DNA of 37,914 nt from UBA12545 sp051024685. GTDB taxonomy: Bacteria; Bacillota; DSM-521; Neomoorellales; Neomoorellaceae. The stretch spans positions 1 through 37,914 of the forward strand of contig JAZHPA010000026.1 of the NCBI GenBank assembly GCA_051024685.1, read 5' to 3'. The position numbers and the translations under genes were made by a program. The notes beneath the pieces are model-generated. The model searched no databases. It was given only the letters and a program-made list of their open reading frames with translations, and had not been told where the DNA came from. Shown here piece after piece: positions 9,201 through 17,523 of the stretch. Numbering within the stretch: the stretch's first letter is position 1; each line of letters starts with the position of its first letter.

Positions 9201-9748
9201 TCGGGGTCCAGGAACCGGGGGGCCAGAGCTTTTTCCATCTCTTCCCACAGGAGGGCCAGGTCGTGGAGCTTAGCCGTCAGGGTACCGGAAGGGTCCCCGG
9301 AGTCCACAAGGTCGGCAGCCTGGCGCACTAGCGCCGGGGTCAGGCGGTAGTGTTTGAACTCCCGCAGGGTGGAAGCCAGTTCGGCCAGGAACCCGGGCTG
9401 CCTCCAGGCGCCCCGGCCCAGGATTTTCAGGCGGTCTGCATGGTGTTCCAGCAGGCGCCGCAGGAGCATGTGCTTGGCCAGGTCGCCGATGTAGGGCCGT
9501 ACCGCCCCGCCCACTTCCTGGCCGACCCGCCACGACAGGCGGCGGAAGCTTAATACCTGGGCGCGGATGGATCCCCGGAGGCCGGGGGCGGTAACCAGGG
9601 CCTTTTCCATCTGGAAGGTGGCTTGTTCGGGAACCAATAGGATGAGGGCCGGCCCGTCCGGGGCGGCCAGCAGCTCCTGCCGGATGGATTCCAGGCAGTA
9701 GCGAGTCTTTCCCGTACCGGCGCGGCCGAAGATGAAGTGCAGGCTCAT
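6275..9748 (-). CDS. addB: ATP-dependent helicase/nuclease subunit B (AddB)
   Basis: AddB is the partner of AddA. It carries a second nuclease domain, an iron-sulfur staple and a degenerate helicase core that reads the Chi-like signal. The 1157-residue length is typical. The N-terminus has Walker A GRAGTGKT (residues 8-15). The four cluster cysteines are visible as one in FQACPFSHFLGHGL (about 792) and three in CLYCAYRPVCGFD (about 1112), flanking the nuclease with GRIDRVDV and VVDYKSG (about 954). The ATG has GGGGAGA upstream. Gene order addB-addA on one strand is the standard operon. It lies 139 bp downstream of the EF-G-like gene. Confidence 0.97.
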   Translation of the reverse strand: MSLHFIFGRAGTGKTRYCLESIRQELLAAPDGPALILLVPEQATFQMEKALVTAPGLRGSIRAQVLSFRRLSWRVGQEVGGAVRPYIGDLAKHMLLRRLLEHHADRLKILGRGAWRQPGFLAELASTLREFKHYRLTPALVRQAADLVDSGDPSGTLTAKLHDLALLWEEMEKALAPRFLDPEDTLEHLAANLLRSRSLQGAEIWVDGFTGFTPQEYAVLESLLQISRRLHVALCLERPDLESASPGGDPFYPVRETWAKLRGLAHRLGVTVEPPTLLDRETPERFLAAPDLAYVEQNFFRPAAPPFPAKVAHLRLLAASDRRAEVEGVAREIIHLCRTRGYRWRDVAVMVRDLDLYRDLLVNVFTDYEIPFFLDAKRPLLHHPLVELLRAALETVDQDWAYEPLFRLLKTDLVPLTRDEVDVLENYVLAHGIRGERWMDGRPWTYRLHYTLGEEAEPESDTAADLERINALRERVVSFLGPFDRALRRAGNVREMTVALYNLLLELNVPTRLEAWRSQGMEAGRWDEAQEHAQIWDAVAEILEQLVEILGNEVLTLREYAQILTAGLESQRLSLIPQGLDQVLVVSLDRSRHPEVRAAFLLGVNEGVFPARPPFSGFLKDAEREQLEQKGINLAPYGERRLLDEQHLIYLALTRSRELLTLSYALADEEGRALRPSQVINRLKTLLPGLAETTLGPEPSPGEQSLSYIAHPGPALSFLAGQLRRFKNGEEVDPAWFDVYNWAREHPSYRPRLENILSGLFYTNREEPLSPEISRALYGETLRSSVSRLESFQACPFSHFLGHGLRLKERRRYKLVAPDLGQFFHAALKKLAATVKEEGLDWGQLEPAYCRELGRRIAAELAPQLQNEILLSTARYRYLTRKLQQTVEQTAAVLTEQARHSAFRPAGLELTFGRQGPLPPLEIPLPGGRVLEISGRIDRVDVAPGPEGLWVRVVDYKSGPTDLRLPELYWGLKLQLFTYLEVLLTYGQDLFGRPCLPAGVLYFPVINPLVRTLGPSQAVSVEQELLKKFKMKGLLLAHLPALKLMDDHLPGASPFLPVSVKKDGTLDGRSATVTGEQLLSLRRHLHRLLRDIGGQIARGVVDIAPYRRRGYSPCLYCAYRPVCGFDPLLPGSSYRFLPELDNKNIWDRLSNSFSEAE

Positions 9749-9780
9749 GCAGCTCTCCCCAAGGGGGAGCGGCGGTCGAA

Positions 9781-9856
9781 CCGGCGCATCCTGACTTTAG
9801 GCCAGCCGCCGGACCCCAGCCCACACAGTTCTAAGTTCCCAGCCCGGATGCGCCGG
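9781..9856 (-). other. 11-bp perfect inverted repeat between EF-G-like gene and addB
   Basis: CCGGCGCATCC at 9781-9791 is exactly complementary to GGATGCGCCGG at 9846-9856, with 54 bases between. It occupies most of the 139-bp gap upstream of addB. No T-run follows on either strand, so a simple terminator is unlikely. A structured addB leader is possible but unproven. Confidence 0.4.
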
Positions 9857-9887
9857 GTGTTCACCGCTCCCCTTATGAAGGCTTCCC

Positions 9888-11936
9888 TTATTCTTCCTTA
9901 TCCCGGGCGGCCCTGGCCGCCTGGATGATCTTGTCGGCGATGCCGGCCGGCACTTCCTCGTAGTGGTCGAATTCCATGTGGAAGCGGCCCCGGCCCTGGG
10001 TGAGGGATTTCAGGTCGATGGCGTAGCGGTAGAGCTCGGCCAGGGGCACCTGGGCGCGGATGACCTGGTACTTGCCTTCGGGCTCCATTCCCAGGACGCG
10101 GCCGCGGCGGCCGTTGAGGTCGCCGATGATGTCGCCCATGAATTGTTCGGGCACCGTGATTTCCACGTTCATGATGGGTTCCAGCAGAACCGGTTTGGCC
10201 TGCTCCATGGCTTTCTTGAAGGCCATCCCTGCGGCGATCTTAAAGGCCAGTTCCGAGGAGTCCACCGCGTGGTAGGAACCGTCCGCCAGGTTGACTTTAA
10301 TGTTGGTCACCGGGTAGCCCGCCAGGATGCCTTCCTGCATGGCTTCGCGTACGCCCTTTTCCACAGCGGGGATGTACTGGCGCGGCACCACCCCGCCGAA
10401 GATGGTCTCCGTAAACTCAAATTCCTTATCCGGCAGGGGCGACATGTCGAGGAAGACGTGGCCGTACTGGCCGCGGCCGCCGGTCTGCTTCTTGTACTTG
10501 CCCTCTATCCGGGTGACCGAGCCCTTGATGGTCTCCCGGTAAGGGACTTTGGGGGTGGACATTTCTACCGCCACGCCGAATTTGGACTGCAGGCGCTCGA
10601 CGGTGATGTCCAGGTGGAGTTCGCCCATGCCGGTGAGGATGGTTTCGCGGGTTTCGTTGTTCTTCTCGATGCGCAGAGTGGGATCCTCTTCCAGGAGGCG
10701 GGCCAGGGCATTGCTGAGTTTATCTTCATCCCCCTTGCTCTTGGGCCGGATGGCCACAGGGAGGGTGGGTTCGGGGAACTCAATGCCTTCCAGGCGCACA
10801 GGATTGGCCTTAGTGGTTAAGGTGTCGCAGGTGGTCGAAACGGAAAGCTTAGTCACGGCTCCCATGTCCCCGGGTTTCAGCTCGGTGACGGGCACCTGGT
10901 TTTTGCCCTGGAGGGCGAAGAGGGACCCGATTTTTTCTTCAGTCTCTTTATTGGCGTTGTAGGCGGTGGTATCGGGACGGAAGGTGCCGCTGTAGACGCG
11001 GAACATGCTAAGTTTGCCCACATAGGGGTCGGCCAGGGTTTTGAAGATGAGGGCTGCCAGGGGCTCCTTTTCCATCTCTTCGCCGGACTTGCCCGCCCTC
11101 GCCGCCGGGGAAGGCAGGTAGTCAACAATGAAATCCAGGAGGGGTTCTACGGCCATGTTCTTGGCGGCCGAGCCGCAGAGAACAGGGATGACCTTTCCGC
11201 CGGCCACCGCTGCTTTCAGACCCCGGCGGATCTCCTCGTCGGTCAGCTCTTCCCCTTCCAGGTACTTCATCAACAGCTCGTCGTCGCCTTCGGCCGCCGC
11301 TTCGATGAGGGATTCCCTTATGGCCTTTACCTCTTCTTCATACTCGGGCGGTATGGGGATTTCCTGGGCCTTCCCGTTCTGGTAGGAGTAGGCCTTGGAG
11401 CTGAGGACATCGACGACGCCGGTGAAGGTTTCCGCCGCCCCTATGGGGAGCTGTACCGGCACTATGTTGCCGCTGAGGCGTTCCCTCATGTTTTCCAGGA
11501 CCTTGTGAAAATTGGCGTTTTCCCGGTCCATCTTGTTGATGTAGGCCAGGCGCGGCAGGCCGTAGGCGTCGGCATGTTCCCATACGATCTCGGTCTGGAC
11601 CTCTACGCCGGCCACGGCGCTCAGGACAACCACCAGGCTGTCGACCACCCGCAGGGCGGCCAGGACGTCGCCGAAGAAGTCGGCATAACCGGGGGTGTCC
11701 AGGAGATTTATCTTATTATCCTTCCACTCGCAAAACGCCAGGGAAGTGTTAATGGTTACCTTACGCTTGACCTCTTCAGGGTGGAAGTCGGTCACCGTGT
11801 TGCCCTCTTCTACCCTGCCCAGGCGCTTGGTGGCGCCCGCATTGTAAAGGAGCGCCTCGGTAAGGCTGGTCTTCCCGGCCCCGCCGTGGGCCACAATACC
11901 GACATTGCGAATGCTTTCCGTGGGGTAAACCTTCAT
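9888..11936 (-). CDS. Elongation factor G-like GTPase (EF-G paralog)
   Basis: This is a five-domain EF-G-family translation GTPase of 682 residues. The G1 motif reads AHGGAGKTS rather than AHIDAGKTT, a mark of the divergent EF-G2 subfamily found beside canonical FusA in many bacteria. Also visible are LLDTPGYADF (G3), NKMD (G4, near residue 132), and TGGRGQYGHV with its flanking domain IV. The start is the ATG at 11936 because GAGGAGG lies nine bases upstream; the open frame runs 78 codons further but that part is AT-rich non-coding sequence. Paralogs of this type bind GTP but their cellular role is poorly defined. No str operon neighbours are present, which supports a paralog rather than the main EF-G. 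Confidence 0.93.
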   Translation of the reverse strand: MKVYPTESIRNVGIVAHGGAGKTSLTEALLYNAGATKRLGRVEEGNTVTDFHPEEVKRKVTINTSLAFCEWKDNKINLLDTPGYADFFGDVLAALRVVDSLVVVLSAVAGVEVQTEIVWEHADAYGLPRLAYINKMDRENANFHKVLENMRERLSGNIVPVQLPIGAAETFTGVVDVLSSKAYSYQNGKAQEIPIPPEYEEEVKAIRESLIEAAAEGDDELLMKYLEGEELTDEEIRRGLKAAVAGGKVIPVLCGSAAKNMAVEPLLDFIVDYLPSPAARAGKSGEEMEKEPLAALIFKTLADPYVGKLSMFRVYSGTFRPDTTAYNANKETEEKIGSLFALQGKNQVPVTELKPGDMGAVTKLSVSTTCDTLTTKANPVRLEGIEFPEPTLPVAIRPKSKGDEDKLSNALARLLEEDPTLRIEKNNETRETILTGMGELHLDITVERLQSKFGVAVEMSTPKVPYRETIKGSVTRIEGKYKKQTGGRGQYGHVFLDMSPLPDKEFEFTETIFGGVVPRQYIPAVEKGVREAMQEGILAGYPVTNIKVNLADGSYHAVDSSELAFKIAAGMAFKKAMEQAKPVLLEPIMNVEITVPEQFMGDIIGDLNGRRGRVLGMEPEGKYQVIRAQVPLAELYRYAIDLKSLTQGRGRFHMEFDHYEEVPAGIADKIIQAARAARDKEE

Positions 11937-12120
11937 TAAAATAAGACCTCCTCGCTTCTCTACTGGGTTTATGAATATAATTGGCTTTTGCTTAAAAAAA
12001 ATCCTTTTTTCCTGGCAATATTTTTTCGTTGACCGCTTCTTATTTTCTACTTTTCCCCATTTTACTTCTTCTAAACCGGTGGGGACGAGCATAAGGATTT
12101 TAGGCGAGGGGGGAAAGGCC

Positions 12121-13644
12121 ATGGCCGCAACGGTCATCTGGCAGGGAGCCGCCGTACTTGTGCTGGCCAATCTGTTTAACCGGCTGCTGAGCTTCGTCTA
12201 CCGCATCCTGGTGATCAGGCTTATCGGGCCGGAGAGTATGGGGTTATATGAGATGGTATTCCCCTTTTACACCCTGGTCCTGGTGGTGGCCACGGCGGGC
12301 ATTCCGGTGGCCCTGGCCAAGATGGTGGCCGAGCGGGCCGCCTGTCAGGAATGGAGGCGGGTGCGGAGCGTTTTCCGGCTTTCCCTCCTGTCCCTCACCT
12401 TCAGCGGGCTGGTCTTCACCGCGGGCCTCTATTGGGGGGCCCCTTACCTTTCCCAACGGGTTTTTGCTGACAGCCGGGTGTTCCCCGCCTTTACGGCCAT
12501 GCTGGCCGCCCTGCCCCTGGTATGCACCGCCTCGTCCTTCCGGGGGTATTTTCAGGGCCTGCAACTGATGCGTCCCCTGGCCCTGGCCCAGGTGGCCGAA
12601 CAGGTGGTGCGGGTGACGAGCGGAGTGTGGCTGGCCCTGCTGTTCCTGTCCCGGGGCATTGAGTGGGCGGCGGCTGGGCTGGCTTGGGGCATGGTCCTGG
12701 GCGAAGCGGTGGGGCTGCTCACCAACCTGGTTATTTTCCGGCGGGTCCGGCCCTATTATGAGCTGGACGGTGGCCGGGCCCCCCTGGCCAGGGATCTGGT
12801 ACCCCTCTTCAGGCTGGCGGTGCCCGTCACCCTGGCCCGGGGGGCCAGCGGAATCATGCTTACCCTGGAGGCCCTATTGATACCCCGCCAGCTGCAGGCC
12901 TGGGGAGCTTCTATGCGGGAGGCCACCACTCTCTACGGCCAGTATTCGGGCATCGCCATGACCCTGGTTTACCTGCCCATGATCCTCACGGTGGCGGTGG
13001 CCATGGTGATGGTGCCGGCCATGGCAGAGGCCCAGGCCCTCAAGGATTATGCCCTGCTCCACAAGCGCTGCAACCAGGCCCTGCGCATTACCATTTTAAG
13101 CGGCCTGCCCTTTGCCGTTTTCTTTTATTTCTTGGCTGTGGAAATTTCGAACGCCGTGTTTAATACGCCGGCGGCCGCCGTCCCGCTGCAGGCCCTGGCC
13201 TGGGGATGTGTTTTTCTCTATTTGCAGCAGACCACCAACGGCATTTTGAATGGGCTGGGCGCTGTGAAGACGGCCCTCTTTACCACCCTCGTCGACGGGG
13301 TGGTGGATATCCTGGCCGTGTATTTTTTGATCCCCCTGTGGGGCATCACGGGGGCGGCCTGGGGGGTGAACCTGGGCTGCGGCGTGAGCACCGTGCTGAA
13401 CCTGGCGGCCATAAGCCGGCTCACCAACTGGCGCCCGGACCCGTGTTCCATGGTCTGGCGGCCTCTTCTGGCAACCGCCTTGCTGGGCCTGGGTCTTAGA
13501 ACCGCATGGGGCATTCTGAGTCTGTGGCCCGGGCCCTGGCAGCTACCCGGCGCTTTGATAGGGGGCGGGGTGATTTACCTCGCGGCCCTTCTGCTGACCC
13601 GGACGGTTTCCGGCCGCTATTTGTCCTTCTGGAAGTGGATTTGA
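12121..13644 (+). CDS. SpoVB-like polysaccharide/lipid flippase (MOP superfamily)
   Basis: The 507-residue product is a polytopic membrane protein with roughly 12-14 hydrophobic segments and the N-terminal signature of the SpoVB/MurJ-type branch of the MOP exporter superfamily (LFNRLLSFVYRILVIRLIGPE, then a G-L-YEMVFPFY stretch). SpoVB is needed for spore cortex synthesis in Bacillus, and relatives flip lipid-linked wall or exopolysaccharide precursors. The start is ATG 12121, seven bases after GAGGGGGG; an in-frame upstream ATG at 11971 lies in AT-rich leader. It is transcribed divergently from the EF-G-like gene, and its last 28 bases overlap the convergent 3' end of surE. Confidence 0.88.
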   Translation: MAATVIWQGAAVLVLANLFNRLLSFVYRILVIRLIGPESMGLYEMVFPFYTLVLVVATAGIPVALAKMVAERAACQEWRRVRSVFRLSLLSLTFSGLVFTAGLYWGAPYLSQRVFADSRVFPAFTAMLAALPLVCTASSFRGYFQGLQLMRPLALAQVAEQVVRVTSGVWLALLFLSRGIEWAAAGLAWGMVLGEAVGLLTNLVIFRRVRPYYELDGGRAPLARDLVPLFRLAVPVTLARGASGIMLTLEALLIPRQLQAWGASMREATTLYGQYSGIAMTLVYLPMILTVAVAMVMVPAMAEAQALKDYALLHKRCNQALRITILSGLPFAVFFYFLAVEISNAVFNTPAAAVPLQALAWGCVFLYLQQTTNGILNGLGAVKTALFTTLVDGVVDILAVYFLIPLWGITGAAWGVNLGCGVSTVLNLAAISRLTNWRPDPCSMVWRPLLATALLGLGLRTAWGILSLWPGPWQLPGALIGGGVIYLAALLLTRTVSGRYLSFWKWI

Positions 13645-14414
13645 GGAAAGGCGAAGGAAAAAGGTTTGCGGCGGAGTTGGGCCAGGAACGGGTGGTTGGT
13701 AAGGTCGAGGTGTATGGGGGTGATGGAAATGCAGCGGCCCTGGACGGCTCCGATGTCGGTTTCCGGCTCTGGATCCAGGTCCTGCACTTCTCCCCCCAGC
13801 CAGAAATATACCCGCCCGCGGGGATCGTAACGCCTTTCAACGGTGTTGACGTACCGCCGGCGGCCGAGGCGGGTGAAGGCCACCCCGGCGACCTGCTCAG
13901 GGGGCAGGTTGGGGATGTTGATGTTGAGGAGGGTGTCCGCGGGAAGCCCCAGGTTGGGGATCTCCCGGCACAGGGAAACGACAAAGGAAGCGGCAAGCCG
14001 GTAGTCCGGCTCGCCTTCCCCGGCCAGGGACACGGCCAGGGAAGGGATACCGTTGATACATCCCTCGATGGCGCCCGAGACGGTGCCGGAATAAAGCACG
14101 TCCGTGCCCAGGTTTTCTCCCCGGTTGATGCCGGAAATAACGATGTCCGGCGGCCGGGGTACCAGGGCGTCCAGGGCCAGTTTAACACAGTCGGCCGGGG
14201 TACCGTTGACCGCCAGACCGCGTAAGTTTTCTCCCAACAGGGTTTCCGTAACCCGCAGGGGCTTATGCATGGTGATGCCGTGGCCGATGGCGCTCCTTTC
14301 CCTTTCCGGGGCTACGATAAACACTGTGGCAATGGATGAAAGGTGCTGGCCAAGGACTTTAAGCCCCTCGGCGGCAATGCCGTCGTCGTTGGTTAGAAGG
14401 ATGAACAAAGACAT
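13617..14414 (-). CDS. surE: 5'/3'-nucleotidase SurE
   Basis: SurE is a metal-dependent phosphatase acting on nucleoside 5'- and 3'-monophosphates, linked to stationary-phase survival. The 265 residues are normal length. The N-terminal TNDDG (residues 8-12) supplies the metal-binding aspartates. APERERSAIGHGIT, NGTPADCVKLAL and ISGINRGENLG are the other family signatures. Its ATG overlaps the TAA of the preceding 52-aa gene by one base (TAATG), which implies translational coupling, so SurE ends a TPR-DUF4264-surE operon. Its 3' end overlaps the convergent flippase gene by 28 bp. Confidence 0.97.
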   Translation of the reverse strand: MSLFILLTNDDGIAAEGLKVLGQHLSSIATVFIVAPERERSAIGHGITMHKPLRVTETLLGENLRGLAVNGTPADCVKLALDALVPRPPDIVISGINRGENLGTDVLYSGTVSGAIEGCINGIPSLAVSLAGEGEPDYRLAASFVVSLCREIPNLGLPADTLLNINIPNLPPEQVAGVAFTRLGRRRYVNTVERRYDPRGRVYFWLGGEVQDLDPEPETDIGAVQGRCISITPIHLDLTNHPFLAQLRRKPFSFAFPQIHFQKDK

Positions 14415-14572
14415 TACACCTCGTAGACGGAGATGATCATGACCTGGTTGTTCTCCCTGTCTTTGGCGAGGCCGAACATCAGGCGGTATTCTTTCAGGTT
14501 CTTGTTGAGAAAATCGACGATCTGGTAAAGGCTTTCGTGACAGGGCACGGTCTTCGATGCCAGGAGCCGCAT
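14414..14572 (-). CDS. DUF4264/YpmA-like small protein
   Basis: This 52-residue frame begins MRLLASKTVPCHESLYQIV and ends QVMIISVYEV. It resembles the Bacillus YpmA/DUF4264 family in size and pattern: a VDFLNKNLKEYRLMFGLA-type helix and strand, a short polar turn and a final hydrophobic strand. The function is unknown. The ATG follows a GGGGGGAT ribosome site. It sits 24 bp after the TPR gene and its stop codon overlaps the surE start by one base, so it is in the middle of a three-gene operon. Such small genes are easily missed by annotation. Confidence 0.75.
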   Translation of the reverse strand: MRLLASKTVPCHESLYQIVDFLNKNLKEYRLMFGLAKDRENNQVMIISVYEV

Positions 14573-14596
14573 TATTGGATCCCCCCGCTAGACGGC

Positions 14597-15469
14597 CTAG
14601 GATTCGCGGATTAAACCCAAGGCTTTATTATAACAGTAAACCGCCTTTTCTTCCAGCTTTAACTGGCTGTAAATGTGGCCCTTCAGCTCCCAGGCCTGGA
14701 GATTCTGGGGGAACTGGCGGAGGAACCCCTCCAGGTAATCCAGGGCTTCCTCGTAGTGGGCCAGCCGGCTTAAGCATTCGGCGTAGTCCAGCCCGGTTTT
14801 TTCGTCTTCGGGGTCCAGGGACAGGGCCTTTCGGTAGTAAGTCAAAGCCAGGGCTTCCTTCCCGAGGCGGACCAGCAGTGCCGCGACTTCGCCGTAGAGG
14901 GAAGGACCCGGCGGGCAAACCTTTAGGGCCTGTTCATAACAGTCCACCGCCTCGGTCCACCGGCCCACGGCCGCCAGGGCCTTGCCCAGATTCAGCCAAA
15001 ACTCCCCGGCCGTGGGCTCCAGGGCCACGGCCCGCCGGTAGCAGGCCAGGGCTTTTTCCAGCCTCTCCAAGTGGAAGAGGCACACCCCTGCATTGTTCCA
15101 GGCAGAAGCGTCCTTATCATTGTACCGGAGGGCCCGGGTGAAGTACCGGTAGGCCTCCGACCACTTCTCGAGGCGCTGGGCCGCAATTCCGGCGTTGAAG
15201 GCCGCCGCCGGGTCCCGCGGCGCGAGCGCGGCAGCCCGCCGACAGCTTTCCAGAGCCGGCTCGTTGCCGCCCAGCTGCAGGTAGCAGTAGCCCAGGTTGT
15301 GCCAGGCGGCGGCGTCCCGGGGCCGCAGTTCTAAATAGCGGCGGTAGGCGTCGGCTGCTTTTTCATACAGCTCTTTATCCAGCAGGCGTTCGGCCTCTTG
15401 TCTAAGGGATTGCAGGGCTTCCTTACGAAGATACTTGGAGGCATAAGGACGCAAGGCAGGAACGGGCAA
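14597..15469 (-). CDS. Tetratricopeptide repeat protein
   Basis: The 290 residues are almost entirely TPR units of about 34 residues. Typical WHNLGYCYLQLG, WNNAGVCLFHLERLEKAL and WLNLGKALAAVGRWTEAV cores are visible, seven or so in all, ending YNKALGLIRES. There is no signal peptide or enzyme domain, so it is probably a cytoplasmic scaffold or adaptor. The TTG start is chosen for the GGGAGAG seven bases upstream. It is first in the operon with the DUF4264 gene and surE. The partner cannot be predicted from sequence. Confidence 0.88.
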   Translation of the reverse strand: MPVPALRPYASKYLRKEALQSLRQEAERLLDKELYEKAADAYRRYLELRPRDAAAWHNLGYCYLQLGGNEPALESCRRAAALAPRDPAAAFNAGIAAQRLEKWSEAYRYFTRALRYNDKDASAWNNAGVCLFHLERLEKALACYRRAVALEPTAGEFWLNLGKALAAVGRWTEAVDCYEQALKVCPPGPSLYGEVAALLVRLGKEALALTYYRKALSLDPEDEKTGLDYAECLSRLAHYEEALDYLEGFLRQFPQNLQAWELKGHIYSQLKLEEKAVYCYNKALGLIRES

Positions 15470-15581
15470 CTTTCATCTCTCCCTTTTTCTTGTTCCTGCC
15501 TCTAATTTTTCGCCCCCAGTTATACTAATTCCTACCAGAAATACCATAAAATTTATAGCAAAAAACTGCATCTTCCTCGTC

Positions 15582-16046
15582 TTACTCGCCTTTATCTCTC
15601 TCTCCTCGACAATCCCGGCAGTAGCCGTAAAACTTCAGCTGGTGATCGGTAATGAGGAAACCGGTCTTCTTGGTAACGAGGGCTTCCAGGAATTCGAGGA
15701 GGTCATGATCGAATTCCTGCACCCGGCCGCAGTTAACACAGATTAAATGGTGGTGATGGTGTTCGTCCCGCTGGCTGAATTCATACCGCGCCCGGCCGTC
15801 GCCGAAGTTTATGCGCTGCAAGATGTCCAGATCCACCAGGAGATCCAGGGTGCGGTAAACGGTGGCCAGTCCGATGTCGGGATACTGTCCCTTGACAATG
15901 TTGTAGACCTCTTCGGCACTCAGATGCTCCCGAGCGTTGTTTAAGAAGGCCTTGAGAATCACCTGGCGCTGGGGGGTAATCTTGTAATCCTTGTCGTGGA
16001 GCTTTTTATAGATCTCCTGGAGATGCTCTTCCACTGTTCCTTTCAC
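15582..16046 (-). CDS. Fur-family metal/peroxide-responsive regulator
   Basis: This 154-residue protein has the Fur-family layout: an N-terminal winged helix (KITPQRQVILKAFL through IGLATVYRTLDLL), the metal-sensing HHHHH at residues 96-100, and two structural zinc pairs, CVNC at 103-106 and CRDC at 143-146. The family includes Fur, Zur and PerR; the sequence alone does not settle which, though Fur-like boxes precede feoA at 33 kb in this window. The GTG start overlaps the TGA of the CrtC-like gene (GTGA), so the two genes are translationally coupled. Confidence 0.93.
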   Translation of the reverse strand: MKGTVEEHLQEIYKKLHDKDYKITPQRQVILKAFLNNAREHLSAEEVYNIVKGQYPDIGLATVYRTLDLLVDLDILQRINFGDGRARYEFSQRDEHHHHHLICVNCGRVQEFDHDLLEFLEALVTKKTGFLITDHQLKFYGYCRDCRGERDKGE

Positions 16047-17023
16047 CCTGTCACCGTCAAGTTTTCAACCAATCCCCAAACCCGTTCTTCCCTCTCCGGA
16101 TCGGACGCCAACCGGAGTCGTCCGGAAGAGGCCCACATTTTTAAGGAGCCGGTGGCCAAGCCATCGTTTAAATCCTGCTGCCACAGGGCCCGGGACGTAT
16201 CAAGGACCAGAGACACCGGCGGAGTGCTGCCGGCCCGGGCCTCCTTTAAGGGCAGGGAGTTGCCGCCGGTACGGTTCGTTTCGACATGGGGGGTACTGAT
16301 ATAAGTTTCCGGCCCCCTCGCCACGTACAGGGCCGCGACGTGTTTGCCGCTATACAGTAGATTTCCCCCAAAATCGGCAAATAAAAGGGTATATTCATCA
16401 TGGTAAAAACGGCCCAGGCAGACGCCGGCCAGGGCCTGCCGCAGGGGGAAGTTATGCCGGCGGTGGTCGTGATATCCCAGCCCTTCCAGGGTATAGTCTT
16501 TCCCGTTAACGGTTATATGCCCCCTGACCGCTGCGCGCGGCACCAGCACCTGCCAGAAGAGCTGAAGGCGGCCCTGGTCGCCGTAGGCCAGGCGCCCTGC
16601 ACCCGGCTGCCACCCCGGAACCTGGGGCTCCCATTCAAGTTCCCCGGCAATATTTCCGGCTTCCACCCGCAGGAGGTATTTGCCGGATATGAATTGGGCT
16701 TTGTTGGGGCCCAAGGAAACGTTACAGCACCCGGTGGCCGCCGCAAACTCGCCGGCGGGGAAAACCCGGCTCTCCTGTACCGTTTCTCCTCCGCCGTACC
16801 AGCAGACCCGGAGGAGGGACGACGGCTGGGAGGCGGAGTGGTACAGGGTAAAGGAAACCCGCAGGTGGTCGGGGCGGGCGGTAAAGGCTTCAAAGACCCA
16901 GCTCTCCTCCCCCGCTTCCCCGGGACCCGGGGGGTGGTAGGCATCGTCTTCCGGGGCCAGGGGCCTATCCGCCAGGGCGTTGAAGTCGGCGTCCTGCCAG
17001 AAGGAAAAGGTGCTTTCCCGCAA
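16043..17023 (-). CDS. CrtC/AttH-like lipocalin-fold protein
   Basis: The 326 residues resemble the AttH/hydroxyneurosporene-hydratase (CrtC) group, seen in the central strand pattern and in the EGLGYHDHRRHNFPL motif, which corresponds to the conserved G-GYHDH-W segment of that family. Family members include carotenoid hydratases, but nothing here suggests carotenoid synthesis, so the substrate is unknown. There is no signal peptide. The TTG start has GGGAG nine bases upstream. It is cotranscribed with, and overlaps by four bases, the Fur-family gene, which suggests a metal- or stress-linked role. Confidence 0.6.
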   Translation of the reverse strand: MRESTFSFWQDADFNALADRPLAPEDDAYHPPGPGEAGEESWVFEAFTARPDHLRVSFTLYHSASQPSSLLRVCWYGGGETVQESRVFPAGEFAAATGCCNVSLGPNKAQFISGKYLLRVEAGNIAGELEWEPQVPGWQPGAGRLAYGDQGRLQLFWQVLVPRAAVRGHITVNGKDYTLEGLGYHDHRRHNFPLRQALAGVCLGRFYHDEYTLLFADFGGNLLYSGKHVAALYVARGPETYISTPHVETNRTGGNSLPLKEARAGSTPPVSLVLDTSRALWQQDLNDGLATGSLKMWASSGRLRLASDPEREERVWGLVENLTVTG

Positions 17024-17143
17024 CCAGGTTCACTCCCTTAATTTGGTCGGACACATGCCTACTCCCTAAAATTCGACGCAAGTGGGAAAAAACCTCCTCG
17101 CGGAACACCGGTTATTTTCCCGGGAGTAGCGGCATAAGGTTTA

Positions 17144-17521
17144 ATGGAAGCGTTGTTAAGGGAGGCGAGGGGATTGCGTCACCTGGTGGTCGGACTATTA
17201 CACGCCTTAGGGGCGGCCCTGGGGATAGCGGTGGTCTTGGGAATTCTGCTTTACGCTACTCCCCTTTCCGAGGCTAGGCTGCCCCTGCTGGCCACGGTGG
17301 GCGGGGCTTTAGCCGTGTTTTGGGGAGCCCTGAAGGCTTCTCACCTGGCCGGCTCCGCCGGCCTCTGGCATGGATTGGGAGTGGGACTGCTTTTTTCCCT
17401 GGTGGTGCTGCTTTTGAGCTGGACAGGCGTCCCCCACAACCTGGCGGCCTGGGGTGAGAAGCTTGGACTCTCCCTCTTGGCCGGAGCCCTGGGCGGTATC
17501 GCCGGTGTGGCCGGGCGGTAG
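17144..17521 (+). CDS. TIGR04086/YrzE-like small membrane protein
   Basis: This 125-residue protein has four hydrophobic segments: HLVVGLLHALGAALGIAVVL, LPLLATVGGALAVFWGAL, a GLGVGLLFSLVVLLLS segment and a final LSLLAGALGGIAGVAG. It shows the Gly-rich packing of the TIGR04086 family of clostridial and bacillar membrane proteins. The function is unknown. AAGG lies four bases before the ATG. It stands alone on the plus strand and converges on the next gene with two bases between stop codons. Confidence 0.75.
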   Translation: MEALLREARGLRHLVVGLLHALGAALGIAVVLGILLYATPLSEARLPLLATVGGALAVFWGALKASHLAGSAGLWHGLGVGLLFSLVVLLLSWTGVPHNLAAWGEKLGLSLLAGALGGIAGVAGR

Positions 17522-17523
17522 TG

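Noticed and set aside
11971..12120. N-terminal extension of the flippase frame
   Set aside because: AT-rich leader with no ribosome site; GAGGGGGG marks the ATG at 12121.
11937..12170. N-terminal extension of the EF-G-like frame
   Set aside because: It reads through the divergent promoter region; GAGGAGG marks the ATG at 11936 and family N-termini begin there.
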